Assembly: GCA_018857735.1 (NCBI GenBank)
Contig: JABMCL010000602.1
Location: 33,501-97,500 of the forward strand
Source of the DNA: Alviniconcha marisindica
Taxonomy: Eukaryota; Mollusca; Gastropoda; Provannidae
Direction: 5' to 3'
Length of the DNA: 64,000 bases
Position numbers and translations under genes: made by a program
Notes under the pieces: generated by a model
The model's input: the letters and a program-made list of their open reading frames with translations, nothing else
Database searches by the model: none
What the model was told of the DNA's origin: nothing
Part shown: positions 21,731 to 56,659 of the stretch, one piece after another
How the letters are laid out: every line of letters starts with the position of its first letter
Position numbering within the stretch: the stretch's first letter is position 1

Positions 21731-22726
21731 AGAAAGCTGTGGAGCAACATTCATGGAACACAATGCTTCTACCACAACCACTGCTTAGCAAGGAATGTTC
21801 ATGTCAACCCCCCTAGTCAACTCCACAAGATGCCAGACAGTGCCATCGCAAAGAGCAGCGGTTAGTTTCACTGCACATTGCTTGTCCACTGAAAATCTTA
21901 ATTTGTCTCTGTTTCATTTCCAGGGCAACAAGCTGACAGACAAAACTAATGCTATTGCAAACTGTCAAATACCAACCAAAGATTTAAAACACAGCGTGGA
22001 GTTAGAACATCAAAAGTGGATGTAACTTACATTGTAAGGTCCTTAATAATCTGTAGGCTGTGTCAGAATCAAGACCATTCAAGGACAAAGACTTTGTGAG
22101 CAGAAAGTTGTGAATACTTTACTAGGCCAGTGTATGTGTTCAGTAGCAGTTCAGGGAATATTCTCTGTTCATGAAATAATGATATGTGGCCAACTGCTGA
22201 CAAAAATGTTGAAATCCATGATTTTGAAGTATGTATATATAAAAGTCATCATTTTGTAGTACATAAACGACTGTGTATTACTTTGTGAGCAATTGGTACT
22301 GTGCCAAAACTTGAGCATTTACTGATTTAGTGATCAGGAAGAGAGGAGATCAGGAAATCAGTAGTTCAGTATGAAGATAAATATAAACACTGCATGTTTT
22401 AAATATTTATTTGCAATTGGGTTTGTTTTGAATGTTAAGTACCCATGCTAAAATTACATTTGTTCCCTGAAGGTTGGTGTACTTAAAAAGGAAATGTAGT
22501 GCATGCTGATTTTGTTACTATAACCATATGTGCATTTGCATATATATATATATATATATATATACCTGTGCCAGAATGAAATGATTTCAATGCAAGCTTG
22601 GTGCACTGGAACACAAATAAAGCATGCTGATTTTATTGTAGGGATTGTACTGCAAATTGTATCAACAAACATATCTGACAGTCTGGATGGTGACATGGAT
22701 TTTTGAAGCCAATGAGGCTGAAGTGA

Positions 22727-23092
22727 AAAAAAAGAATAAAACAACAACAGCAGAACATGAAGATAATGGAACATTTGCTGACAGTGGAAAAAAAGAATAA
22801 AACAACAACAGCAGAACATGAAGATAATGGAACATTTGCTGACAGTGGAAAAAAAGAATAAAAGAACAACAGCAGAACATGAAGATAATGGAACATTTGC
22901 TGACAGTGGAAAAAAAGAATAAAACAACAACAGCAGAACATGAAGATAATGGAACATTTGCTGACAGTGGAAAAAAAGAATAAAAGAACAACAGCAGAAC
23001 ATGAAGATAATGGAACATTTACTGACAGTGGAAAAAAAGAATAAAACAACAACAGCAGAACATGAAGATAATGGAACATTTGCTGACAGTTC
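22727..23092 (+). repeat. 60-base minisatellite with AATAAA in each unit, 6 units
   Basis: Unit gaataaaacaacaacagcag, aacatgaagataatggaaca, tttgctgacagtggaaaaaa. Every unit carries AATAAA. Confidence 0.9.
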
Positions 23093-24559
23093 TGTGTTGT
23101 GTAGTTTGTGGAGGCTACACAGCACTGTGCTGAAGGTGGTGAGGCCATTGCCAGGTTGTACCATAGCATTGCACTGTGCTGTGTTACTAATGGTATAGTA
23201 AAACAGAACAGCAAGAGAGCTGCTGTGTTTGCAAGGTTGCTAGCTGTGCACAGTGTGTGCAGATAGGAAAACCCTGCATCACACACATAGATAGGGAGCA
23301 TATGGCACAGAGTCATGGAATGTAACAAATCTAGCTGTCAGTGATTCCCCCCATAACAAATGCAAGTTTCTTTTGGATTTGTAGTTAAGCAGAGACAAAA
23401 CTGCAGTCTGCTGAAAATTTGTGTTCAGAATAATTACAACTGAGTCAAATATGTCTGCTGATGCTGGTCTCTTGTGATATTACTCAGTGCTGCTAAATTC
23501 CCTGTGTACAATGAAGCTGACTTTAAGTCAATGCTGCATGCAACAGTCAGTGTACATACATAATCATGTTGATGGCAACAGAAACTGTTTATGCTGTTGG
23601 ATTGTTGGTTATTTATTTTAATACGCATATTTTATGTGTAATTGATATTGATTGTAACTGTTCATCTCTGAAACCCTTTGTGTGTTGTTGCAATCCTCTG
23701 AACATTTATGTAATTGAATGAAAAGGTTACAAACTTATGGACCTTCTACCTTCTGTCATTGCTTGTTGTTGTTTCCTTTTTTGCTTTGAATGTTTAGAAG
23801 TATTTGTTTTTTCTTGGATTTTTAGGGTTTTTTCCCCAACCTTCATAAATGTGATAGCCCCAGTTGTTTTTGCAACAAAGTAGTACTGAGCAGATGGCAT
23901 CAAATGTTAAATTGCTGAAGAGATTCTTTTCCCCAGTACATCCCTTGGATATTTTACCATGTTTGTCTTGTGCCTTCTGTCACCACAGTCAAATTATTTA
24001 CATGTTAACTGATGTCCTGTTATTAAAGTTTACTGGATGATGAAATTGAAAATCACTTTCAAGGTTGTTTTTGTGTTTTTTTTCCCTTCTCATCCTAAAT
24101 AGCTGGAGATATGTAAAACTGTCAGAACATGTCCGTTCAGATTGATGATCTTGCAGTTGAAGTGGGAAGTCGATACCAGCTAGCAGACCTTGTTTTGTTT
24201 GTTCCTTTGATTTAAGATCTTAGGCTGCTGTGGCAGGTCATGCAAGTCTTTGTCATGATCAGTGTTCTGGCTGAACACTTTGCGTTGCTGTGCAAAACCT
24301 TTATGTTGCATTTTTCTAGGAGACTGTGTAAACAAGATCTTTTGTTAGTTTCAAACTTAACTTGATGGTAATTTCATAGAACTTTCTATTGCTATGCCAG
24401 TGTTGATGACGTTGATCAGATTTCAAGGTTGCAAGGCTGTCCGAAACGTCAAACTGCTGGATGTACTTTCTCAGTTATTTCTTATTTGAACGTTTCAACT
24501 GTGGATATGTTTGTTACATGCTTGCAGAAGACTTAAATGCACATACAAAATTCCATTTT

Positions 24560-24912
24560 CACATTTATTACTTCCACTGGCACTTCCATGCCACTTTCAG
24601 GGACCTTCACTACATTTGAAAGCCACAGAAGCATTAGGCAAATTCAAGACATTTCTCTTCACTGAATATGACAGTTAAGCAACACTGTCCTTCACTCCTA
24701 TCAGTCTGTACCATGTGTGTGTGTGCGTGTGTGTGTGCGTGTGTGTGTGCGTGCACATGTGTGTCTTGCACATAGTTATGCTTGAACCCTTGTTGATGTG
24801 TACATTGTGGATAACCATTCTACATCCCAATGTACATTACGTGTGTTATGTTTGTTCAGTGCTTTGAGCCACAGGGCAGGCTGTTTACAAATTTTCATTA
24901 TTATTATATATA
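24560..24912 (+). mobile_element. Old LINE 3' relic (L2/CR1-like)
   Basis: A short frame reads EALGKFKTFLFTEYD, like the C-terminal motif of L2/CR1-type reverse transcriptases. Then spacer, a (TGTG/CGTG) tract, and an ATTATTATTAT end. Very degraded. Confidence 0.4.
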
Positions 24913-25693
24913 GATTAAGATTTGTATTTCTTGAAAGGTTCATTCACTCAAGCTTAAACTTTGTAAGACTGTTGCCTGGTTTACATGACCATGCACAAAA
25001 TACTTTCAGTAGACTTAGTGTAAGATAATGGATGCATTTCCTGCCTAGGCAAAACAAAACAAAATGGCTACTGGCATTTTCTAGGTGCTGTTTTACCAAG
25101 ATCTTTGAAACTATATTATGAAAGCATGTTGTTTGTTTGTTTGTGTGTTGTTGTTTTTTGTGTTTTTTGTTGTTGTTTGTTTGGTAACATGATCTTTTTC
25201 GGGGATCACAAGAAAACTCGACAACAAGAATAAAAGTTCAGATAAAATCCTTAACAGAATGTGGGACTATAGGCTAATTGGTGTTGTGTTTATTTTTTCC
25301 AATTATTTGCATTCAGTTTGGAGTCATTTTTGGTGCCACCATTTTCAACTGATCATGTGTTTTGAATACTAGCAGGCTTCTTTTGTTTGTTTTTTGTTGT
25401 TCATGTAGAACACAGTTTCTTTCACCATCCATTTTTCATGTGTTTTGAAACTACTGCAGTTTATGCATTTTTTTTGCAACATTTCTCTATTTCTTTTGCC
25501 AGTAGATATTTTCCTTTTATGTCCTTAGCACATTTGCATCATAGACTAAAAGTATATAATTTGTATTATTGTTTCATATTGTTTTGTGTGCCATGTAAGA
25601 ATCAAAATGCTTTTTAAGTTATGAATTGCTAGAGTAAATTGTGTGCACCAGTTTTTATTCTGGTTTGAATGTAATGATGAATGGACTCATTTC

Positions 25694-25699
25694 AATAAA
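25694..25699 (+). terminator. Candidate distal poly(A) signal, gene 1
   Basis: AATAAA followed about 40 bases later by a (GT)n tract (25741-25782), a strong downstream-element-like context. It would give a 3'UTR of about 6.8 kb. Confidence 0.45.
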
Positions 25700-25740
25700 A
25701 TATTTATTGATACATTTGCACACTCTCCTCTCTGCATTTT

Positions 25741-25783
<43 letters not shown>

Positions 25784-26458
25784 CTTTGTCAGCATGCACT
25801 ATGATTTGTTTTTCTCTTTGGTTGTTAGAAGAAAAAAAGTTGGTTACATGTAGTTTCTTGATAATAATTTAATTCCCAGTGAACCATGTAGGTTACATCA
25901 GGGGAAAATGCGGCATGAATTGTTACAAAATGCAGGAAAAAAACATCTACATCTTTTCATTGTTAAGGCAGCACAGATGCTGTACTGACTAAAGTGCTGC
26001 TTACATCCAAAATGTTGCATTCATTGAGGCAATTCTTGTGAAAAGCGCATCACATTACAGATGTTGTACAGTCTGGAACCTTTGTTGTGAAGGGCTTCAC
26101 ACAGCAAACTGACTGGAGCAAGTCCTGTAAAGGGCTGCTTACACCACAAAAATGAAATGTAAATCCGGAGTTGTGCTTGTTATTGCCTGCTTTTGGCATG
26201 GTTGCATTTGCTGTTGACCGTGTGTTGTGTCCAAAACTGTGATCCAGCTATCAACTTGTACTTTGTTAAACTGGTGTAAATGAATTCTGAGTGTGTGATT
26301 TGTCCTGAGGTGACCCTATACGGTTGACAGGACATCTGTGTCCGAGAACTCGGTTCTGGGCTCCCCACCCCAAAAATTGCTGGATGACCTGGATGACATA
26401 ATCATGCGCGCGCACACACATACAAAATTCCAAACCACTTGCATTTGAGCAATACGAA

Positions 26459-26464
26459 TTTATT
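26459..26464 (-). terminator. Candidate poly(A) signal, adaptor gene
   Basis: AATAAA on the minus strand (TTTATT on plus), followed on the minus strand by a TGTATGTGTGCGCGCG stretch within about 45 bases. It lies about 0.77 kb from the distal signal of gene 1, facing it. Confidence 0.35.
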
Positions 26465-27232
26465 GAAGAACATCATGTCAAAATTGAGCACATGCCAGAT
26501 TGTAAACACATACAAGAGAAGAACATCTCTGAAGCACTTGTAAAACTGCTTATCACTTTTACCAAAGTACTTCAGCAGTGAAGTGAAGCATTTTGGCCGC
26601 ATTTTGTACAAGATTTCTAGGCAGCTGAAATCCAGGAAGAGTGCGGTGAGCCATTGACTTATATCAATGCGCTGAAGGAGATTCTTTTGTTTAACAAAGA
26701 AACAATAAAAAATCACTGAAGAAATAGAGAAAGTTGTGGTAATGACGATAAATAATCAATATATATACATTTAAAAGACACAAAATGAGTGGAAGTTTCC
26801 CTAAATTCATTGACTGACTTAATTAACATAATATATTCCCCACTGTACCAATAAATATGCAGACAGAAATCGCAGAGAACAATAGGTTCCGGCTGTTAAT
26901 CACCTTGGATGTTAATTTTGAGAAAAAGAAAAATATCCAATCCGTAAAATTGCAGAGCTTGGCCGCTGAGTCATATACTTTCACTGGATTAAAAAAATAA
27001 AAATAAATAAATAATAGAGGGTGAAAAGGAGTGAAGAAAAAGGAGGAAAGTCAACCTCTGTCATGATGGAATGTTGGTAAGCAAAGAGGCGGGGCTTAGA
27101 GCTCGGTGCGGAACCCTCTTGTGCTGTCGCCACTGTACGCTGCAGGCTTGTACCTGATCTTGATCTCGATACTGTACGTCGCCGGACCTAACTGTAGGTA
27201 TAAATGCGACGGGAGGGGAGTGCGCGCGCAGA

Positions 27233-27325
27233 GCTCAGGGGCTGTGTGAAAGTGGAGGTGGCCGTCCTGAGCTACCCGTCCCTAATAGTCCTTATGGTCT
27301 CTGTGGACGTAAAGCAACACTGAGT
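27233..27325 (+). mobile_element. Dispersed repeat C (SINE-like, no tRNA head)
   Basis: gctcaggggctgtgtgaaag, gtggaggtggccgtcctgag, gtccctaatagtccttatgg, gtggacgtaaagcaacac. Tail resembles that of the tRNA-headed SINE. Confidence 0.65.
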
Positions 27326-27336
27326 GCGCGCGTGTG

Positions 27337-27661
27337 TGAGCCGGCTTGGACTAACGGTAAGGCGTTAGGCTGGTAAGCAGAGGGACCTCGGTTCGAATCT
27401 GCTTCGGCTCTCCTTTCACTTCAAAAGTTGTGGTCTGTGGACTACTGTCTTGTGACTTTGTCCCTCACAATTATGAAACATTAAAATGGTTCTGATCGCT
27501 GCCCACCTTAATGCAGAAGTCATTCTGGTGGTGACAGTGTAGCGATAGGTATATAATCTCCCTCTCCCCCACCTCCATACCCCCTCCCCCCCCCCCTTCT
27601 CCCCGTCCCTAATAAGCCTTGTGGTTTCTGTGGACGTTAAGCACCATGTTTACTTACTTAC
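27337..27661 (+). mobile_element. tRNA-derived SINE, copy 2
   Basis: Full-length: tgagccggcttggactaacg, ggttcgaatctgcttcggct, body, and gttaagcaccatgtttactt tail. Confidence 0.85.
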
Positions 27662-28361
27662 TGCGCGTGTGTGAGTTAAATGGTGCTTTGGGCAGTGATC
27701 CGTCGTCTGAAGTCCTCAAGGGTGGGGGCCTTCACCTGGTCGTCACTGAGGTGGTTCCAATCAGTGGTGGTGCAGACAACAACAAAAAAGAGTTCTTGTG
27801 CTGTTGAGTAGCCTATTTGAATGAGGGACTATAAGAAGGGTCTGGAGTTTAGTGTTGCTTGTCTGTCTATAATGTTCTTTGCTGCAAAGTCCTGGAATTT
27901 TGTTGTACCAATAATTCTGTGACAACCACGTGTACACTGTCCTCCTGGGGCTAGCTGTCAATAACACTCCCGTACTGATGTCCACCTTTAATGTCAATTA
28001 CTTTTGCTTGCAGTTGCCATCTGCATGATACAATATTATACGAGTTCTTGCATTACAGTTAGCCTATTATTCATCAATCGCATTGACACCGACAGTACGA
28101 TTGCACAAAACTGTGATTACATTCGAAGCGGAGCACAAACACAATCAGATATTGCTGACGGATTCCAGTATCACGTACGCAACGGTTTCATTAAACTTGT
28201 CGATCTTGTTTCACATGCGCTGCTTAAGTCTGAAGGCTCAAATCCCCACTTGTGGTTTGTTCAATGTGACTTAATTGTGATTTGGTCAGTGTATATTGTG
28301 GCTTAACTGGTCACGGTGATGCGTGGCATAATTGATGTCAAATCTCTTGTTCCCGAGCAAT

Positions 28362-28364
<3 letters not shown>

Positions 28365-28447
<83 letters not shown>
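28365..28447 (+). repeat. (AG)41 microsatellite
   Basis: Pure AG repeat. Confidence 0.95.
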
Positions 28448-28449
<2 letters not shown>

Positions 28450-29039
28450 CATACATAACAATGCGACATTTAAACTGTCACACAATCACGCCATTCTGAC
28501 CATTCATCAAGACACTCTTGATGATACGTACACTTCTGTCAATAAACTCACAGTCAACACTTCATGTCCGTTTGACTTCCCTCCTTTGCAGGAGAAGTAA
28601 AGGCAGAAACTTCCCTTCTCGCTTCATCTGACATTAGATGGCATTCATCTTGCCATTCTTCTGAGTCACTGCCAAGGTCAAGGGGTTGCAGGAAGGGAAG
28701 CGAGAGAGGAACAAGTCAGTAACTGGATTTCAATGTCACGTTCACCGCATCAGGACGATTCAACTATGTCACACGAAAATAACATCTCAAGACTTGGGCT
28801 CTTGGGGAGTGTCGGGGCGGGGGGGGGGGGGGGGGGGGGGGGAGGCTCAATACGTTGTTCTCCATGTGTACATACCAAAATACGTGTACACATGTGCAAT
28901 AAGAAAAAAGTACATGTATTTTTTTAATCGATCGGGGCCGTAGTGTACTATATAACATACACCCATTGCGTCAGTCAGTTGCTGTTCTGTCGTTTACTTG
29001 AAAACATCCTTGGGTAGATCGGGGCAACACACAATCACT

Positions 29040-29200
29040 TTATCACTTTTTATCAGTCAGCTGCTGTGCTGTTGTTTACGTAAAGACAACTCTCATCTGC
29101 ACCCCGAAGTCGATCAGGGCAACATGCAGTTACTACATCAGTCAGCTGCAGTGCTGTTGTCTACGTAAAGACAACTCCCATCTGCACCCCGAAGTCGGAC
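29040..29200 (+). repeat. About 88-base tandem duplication
   Basis: tcagtcagctgctgtgctgt, tgtttacgtaaagacaactc, ccgaagtcg occurs twice. A weaker earlier copy begins near 28968. Confidence 0.75.
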
Positions 29201-30074
29201 GGTCTCTCGAGAACAGGAGGCTCCCAGTTAAAAGGTCCCGTGGACGCATTCTGCTGACGGAATTACCATCTTTTCACAGATACACAGCAGGCAGAGTGAC
29301 CACTCCATTCCACCGTCAAACCTAGGTGTTTCATCAAATAAATGTTTTTAAAGTGTCAGAATGTTGTTTTCTGCACACGTGATCACTTTAGGCCTACATA
29401 GAAAAAAAAATAGAAAAAAAAGAAGAGGGGCTAGCCAGCTTAACGTTCCATCATTGTCTTCGCGAAGAAATTGGCGTTTTAAGCCTAGCTACACACAGGA
29501 AAGGTTATATCGGAGCGAAACAGTTTATCCAGTCGCTAGTGACGGTCTAATCCACTTTCCATGTCACGACCCACTTTGTTTCAAGACGACTGTTCTGTCG
29601 TTTACTTGGGGGGTGGGGAGGGGGGGGGGGAGGGAGCGAAGAAAGTGAGTGATAAAGTTGAATGAGCCAGGAAGGCCAAAATGTGAACGGCAGAATTCCG
29701 CTTCGCTGCTGTCGATCGAGCATACGCCAACATATGGTATGCACTACATGCCTCTCTTTCGTAGCAGCGTCATGCTGCATGGCTCAACGCGTTCACAGAG
29801 GAATGGGCGTTTCTCACGTGCGACAACCTGCTGATTCTGCCAAAATCCAGTCTCCAGTTTCCAGTTTCAACGCCTTCGCAGAGGAATGGGCGTTTTTCCG
29901 GAGTCGCATGCGCCGGAACCTGCTGCGTGCTGCCAATCCGGTCTTCCGGTTATTCCCGCGTGTCCGGCTTCGTCAACGCCTTCGCAGACGACTGGGCATT
30001 TTGTCGAAGTCAAACGTGCAGGAACCTGCTGCTGCCAACCCAGTCTTGCGGTTATCCTCGTGTGTACAGCTTCT

Positions 30075-52190
<22,116 letters not shown>

Positions 52191-54250
52191 GTTGTTGTTG
52201 TTGTTTATTTACTTATTTAGGGTGCACGTCTCACTCTCAACCGGGTGTAAACATCATCACCTCATAGCTCATACAGCAGTACTGCGGGACATGTCACACG
52301 ATGGCTTGATTTACTATTAACCAGATAACCATCTTGCAGACTTGCTTGTGTGTGTATGTCTGTGTGCGTGCGTGAACTTCTGCGTGCGTCAGTACGTGTT
52401 CTCACTAAGCCGTTTAGTTCTTAAATTTAGCGAAGTGGCAATCTTTGCAACTCTAAAAAGGCACTGCCACAGTTCAAAAGGTAGTCGGTTACTGTTATGA
52501 TGTGGTTCTTTACTGTGTCTCACTCAAATTCATCCGATCCTCCATTCATTAAAAATGAAGCTATTCGAATGTCTCCATTTCCTGGTTAAAATGCAAACTG
52601 TGAAGAAATGAGCACAGCAGAAGTCAACTCGTCAGTCGATTTCCGATGTGCGAGTTTAATGAGGCACACAACAGCCTACACAACACGCCCAGGACGTAAT
52701 GTCAGAGCCAGGCAGATAAAACATCTCTTCAAAACGATACTTTAGACTGGTACCACTTCGTCTGAAACCGACGTTGTTAAGAAGGCAAAAAGAGAAGCGT
52801 CTGCGGACAGGAACACAAGTGTCGTTCGTTTCGTTCACAATCAGAAACAGTAGCATTGATCAGTGGTGACTGTCAACTTGCACAGCGCCCCAAACATCAA
52901 CTGCAAAGCCGTGAGCAGTGACGATCAATTGGCTGCAGCTTACTGTAACCAGTTAATGACGGTGACTCCAGTGCTGGATCCGTGACTAAGTTGCTGCCGT
53001 GCGGACAGTCTCGACAGTGCCTTCCGTGCACGTGTATCGATTGCACGCTATGACCAATCCAAGATCAGCTACGTGTTGTTTCTAAGGGCGGGTCCTGCTG
53101 AGTATTCGTACATCTGTATCAGTTCCTTCTCTGGACTGGGCGTGACGTCATGGTTTGATCTCTGGTGTCGGTCGTGTACGACTGAGTCTGTGGACCGACA
53201 GACAGTGTCCTTGGTCCCTGTCGTTCTGAATAAACTTGCAGCAGTCCATTTCTCTAAAATTACGAACTCAGATGTAACTGAATTAACACATTGCATGCAC
53301 AATCGGTATCTTTACCGAAACGGCTTTCTCAGTTCAGGACGGCGATGGCTGTTTTCCCAGCGTCGACACAAAACCCTGTCGCGGCTCCTGTCACTCGACA
53401 CAAAATAGCCGGTGACAATCTATCGTTAAAGGAAGTATTTATTTGGCCGCAACACTTTCAAGCAGCAACAAAATGAAATTCACAATAAAACAAGACTGAT
53501 TTGCTCCAACTTGTAGCCTTCAGTAAAGTGTAACACTAAGCACAAACCAGTCTCAAGGATGACTCACACGCAGAATTGATTCTGCTAGCGCAAGACGATA
53601 GCGAACAAGCTGCATCCAATTTGCCTGACAGTCATGTGGGCCCACACACTGCATAGCCTGCCGTGGACCTACTCCAAACTACACAACCACCGCAAGACTC
53701 CACCCAGCCACTTCTTGGCAAGGCTGTCGTTTCGGGGAACAAAACAGGATGTAATACGTCAATACCTTACCGACTGTGGCCGCACACTTCGTTGTTCAGA
53801 CACCGTAGCAATAGTGCCGCGAGGTGCGCTGTATTGACATACATGTGGAGTGGCCGCACACAGGTAGTAGTAGCATCAAAGAAAACTGTCCCTCAGTGTT
53901 TCACCTGTGCTCGAGCAGATCTCCCGCCCACAGTTGTTTTCCCATTCAGCAACACCACAAACTTTGTGCGTAACACAGTTGTTGGTGCTGCTGGTGATTC
54001 ATAACTTTATTCTGTGTACGAGCGGCGCTGTGTGCTGCGACGGTCCTCGTCCACACACACATCGGAATGTCAACTCAGCTCCTCCATTCTGATTGGCTGT
54101 CACCTTCTCACTGCGCATGCCGTCTTTCCGTGTTAGTATGTTGAACTGGCCTGCCAACTCTATGAAGCCCATCAAGGCCAGTTCGACAGGCAACAAGTAG
54201 CAGACGACACTTTCCGAGTTTTCGCCCCTTCCTCGGCTGGCTTGTGGCTA
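52191..54250 (-). promoter_or_regulatory. Candidate 5' flank / promoter region of the adaptor gene
   Basis: No exon is recognised here. A cluster with CCAAT (53054), GGGCGGG (53086) and a palindromic CRE TGACGTCA (53143) lies about 0.9 kb upstream of the ATG. ATTGG and GCGCATGC occur near 54092-54119. Such motifs are common by chance, so the call is weak. Confidence 0.3.
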
Positions 54251-54370
54251 TTATTTTATCCAGGAAGTGCGGACTGTGTTCTCGGAAATTCAGTGTAAGC
54301 CGGATGTGTACGTTGACATAATAACTTGTGTTAGTTAGCCTGTTTGTGCTGATGTAACTGCGCGCTATAT

Positions 54371-54371
54371 T

Positions 54372-54413
<42 letters not shown>

Positions 54414-54432
54414 ATTTTGTCTGTTCACATCA

Positions 54433-54501
<69 letters not shown>

Positions 54502-54537
54502 ACGCGCGCGCACAATGACACGGACACACACACACAC

Positions 54538-54612
<75 letters not shown>
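54371..54612 (+). repeat. (GT)n followed by (CA)n, inverted
   Basis: (GT)n at 54371-54410 and 54434-54502, then (CA)n at 54522-54612. The two classes are complementary and could form a long hairpin. Confidence 0.95.
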
Positions 54613-54615
<3 letters not shown>

Positions 54616-54649
54616 TTATAACTGTTGTCATTATTATTAACAGACGTTC

Positions 54650-54876
54650 TCCTTGCAGTCTGTCATAGGTCGCACTCTTCATGGCATCTTCATTCTTTCT
54701 TCTGCTTCCTTTCTCTCTGCCCCCGAGGAGAGAGCTGGGATGTCTGATGCCATTTCCTGTATGAAATCTCAGGGCTGTCATTTAATTTTTCCTTCCTATC
54801 TCTTCTCTTGTTTTTCTGCCTAGTCCTGTTGCTCTTTTGGGCTTGTCTTGTTGTTTTTGTGCTTATGGTCCATTCT

Positions 54877-54915
<39 letters not shown>

Positions 54916-55090
54916 ATTTTCGATCAGAAAGTTCGGTATTTCCTTATTTTGTGTCTAAGTGATAGGCCTTTTCGTATATGTCTCGTGATGAGCAGCTAAG
55001 TAGGTGGTATGCGCAGCTTTTCATCATATGGCACTGGTATTTGCCATTATGTATTTATACTGTTAAAAAAAATCCATTCCTTTTCAAAAA
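54650..55090 (+). mobile_element. Dispersed repeat E, copy 1
   Basis: tggtccattctccttatata, gagcagctaagtaggtggta, tgcgcagcttttcatcatat are matched at 63050-63480 with similar spacing. Probably a LINE 3'UTR. Confidence 0.6.
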
Positions 55091-55099
55091 ATATTTTTA

Positions 55100-55545
55100 T
55101 TTTTATTTTCTTTAAAGCTACTATTGATACTTCAGTTCAGTTCAGCTCTAGATGGTATCTATGCGCTCGGAAAAGCCCATATGCGCTCCACCCCGTCTCT
55201 CAGAAGTTTCCCCAACGCTGCCTTTGACACGGTTCCAATGTTCATCTGACTGACGATGGCCCGCTCTCGTCCGTTCAAGGAAGATCGTCTAGCGCTTCCT
55301 CTTTCAAAGCCTCTCTCCTCCAGGCGATCGATGGTGTGATGTCCTTGGCTGTGTGCCCGCAGGTAGTGTCTCAAGCCTCTCAACACTTGAGATCTCCCGA
55401 GAAGCAAGCCACTTGTAAGGGTTGCTTTGCACGCCAGTCTGTCTGCTCGATCATTTACTGAGCCCTGTCATCTTTTAAAGCCAAACTGAAAACCTTCCTC
55501 TTCTCACAGTATTTTCGCCCCAACTAATATCAATACCCAGTTTTC
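55100..55545 (+). mobile_element. LINE fragment with RT C-terminal motif
   Basis: The end of the block reads ALSSFKAKLKTFLFSQYFRP then stop, the C-terminal motif of many L2/CR1-like reverse transcriptases. The part near 55130-55170 is matched in reverse at 62806-62890. Confidence 0.55.
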
Positions 55546-55557
55546 GCTACAGTCATC

Positions 55558-55653
<96 letters not shown>

Positions 55654-55722
55654 CGCGCGCGTGCACACGCGCATATATGATGTATGATACTGATCAGTGT
55701 CAAGCACATTCGAATTCATTGC

Positions 55723-55791
<69 letters not shown>
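55558..55791 (+). repeat. Two (GT)n tracts
   Basis: 55558-55652 and 55725-55791, split by a gccgcgcgcgtgcacacgcg palindromic spacer. Confidence 0.95.
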
Positions 55792-55792
<1 letters not shown>

Positions 55793-56356
55793 CCATATAC
55801 TACTTTACTTTATGTAAATTGTTTTTGATAGGACTGTGCTCTACATGTGTATAGAATATCATATTTAGGCTAATATATATTTTGTGAACGCACAGGTCGT
55901 TGATGAGCGCGCGATAAATGTACATTATTATTATTATCAATCAGCCGGAATAGTCGACGGTACCATATATTTCAATCTTATTGTCAGCCTCGTGTTGTGC
56001 TCAAGGAGATTGTGAACAACACTTAACGCTAACCCGGTTGGTCACCGGAAGACTGCTACTCGTCCTTGACATCGTTGACGGCGTTTCCATCTACATGTGT
56101 CATCGAGTACAATGAACTGAACGGGACGACCCGTGTGAGTGTTAACTGTGACCTCACTCAGCTGTTTGTGTAGAATATAGAAATTATTATTAGCCTTTCT
56201 CGTTTGTCGTGAAATTTATCATGACTGGAAGGATAGTAGTGTCAAGTGAATTTGGGGCGTTGGCACTTGGGGGCACTTGGATTCATTCAGTGAATGGATT
56301 AGCTTCAGTAGCTGGTGATAGAGGGATAAAGGGAGCGGAGTTTAGAGACAAGGAAA

Positions 56357-56653
56357 GTGAGCCGGTTTTGCCTAGCGGCAAGGTGTTAGGCTGGTAAGCA
56401 GAAGGTTCGAATCCGCTTCGGCTCTCCTTTCTCTTCAAAAGTTGTGGTCTGTGGACACTGTCGGCTTGTGACTTTGTCCCTCACAATTAACGAAACATTA
56501 AAATGGTTCTCATCGCTGCCCATCTTAATGCAGGAGTCATTATGGTGGTGAGACTGTAACGATAGGTATATAATCTCCCTCTTCCCCCACCTCCATAGCC
56601 CTCCCCCCTTCTCCCCGTCCCAAATAAAAGCACCATGTTTACTTACTTACTTG
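56357..56653 (+). mobile_element. tRNA-derived SINE, copy 7
   Basis: Head with a short deletion between A and B boxes (taagcagaaggttcgaatcc), otherwise the standard body and tail. Confidence 0.82.
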
Positions 56654-56659
56654 ACAAGG

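Larger units (their letters stand above)
18924..25700 (+). other. Probable long 3'UTR of the FGD6-like gene
   Basis: AT-rich sequence with no supportable coding exon after the TGA. It holds a GT repeat (19027-19078), a C/T-rich repeat, a TA repeat, a 60-base minisatellite with AATAAA in each unit, a LINE tail (21672-21730) and an old LINE 3' relic (24560-24912). AATAAA motifs occur at 21014, 21041, 22616 and 25694. Transcript evidence is needed to fix the end. Confidence 0.5.
26440..30074 (-). other. Probable 3'UTR region of the adaptor gene
   Basis: No convincing exon is seen downstream of the adaptor stop. The stretch holds the tail of the 105-base repeat, an 88-base tandem duplication (29040-29200), an AG microsatellite, a G-run, a SINE (27337-27661) and a second repeat copy (27233-27325). 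Some of it may be intergenic instead. Confidence 0.35.

Noticed and set aside
22454..23328. Two overlapping minus-strand frames of over 230 codons with hydrophobic repeats
   Set aside because: They arise from the 60-base minisatellite, whose period keeps frames open. No start context, splice sites or family motif.
26402..26716. Minus-strand 104-codon frame (MIFYCFFVKQKNLL...)
   Set aside because: AT-rich and hydrophobic by composition. It lies just before a poly(A) signal and fits 3'UTR better than a gene.
27195..27206. TATA-like box (gtataaat) next to a GC-rich stretch
   Set aside because: No exon follows on the plus strand before a SINE, and the site lies in the probable 3'UTR of the adaptor.
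53634..54004. Overlapping plus-strand frames upstream of the adaptor
   Set aside because: No recognisable motif, start context or splice partners; more likely promoter-proximal or repeat-derived sequence.
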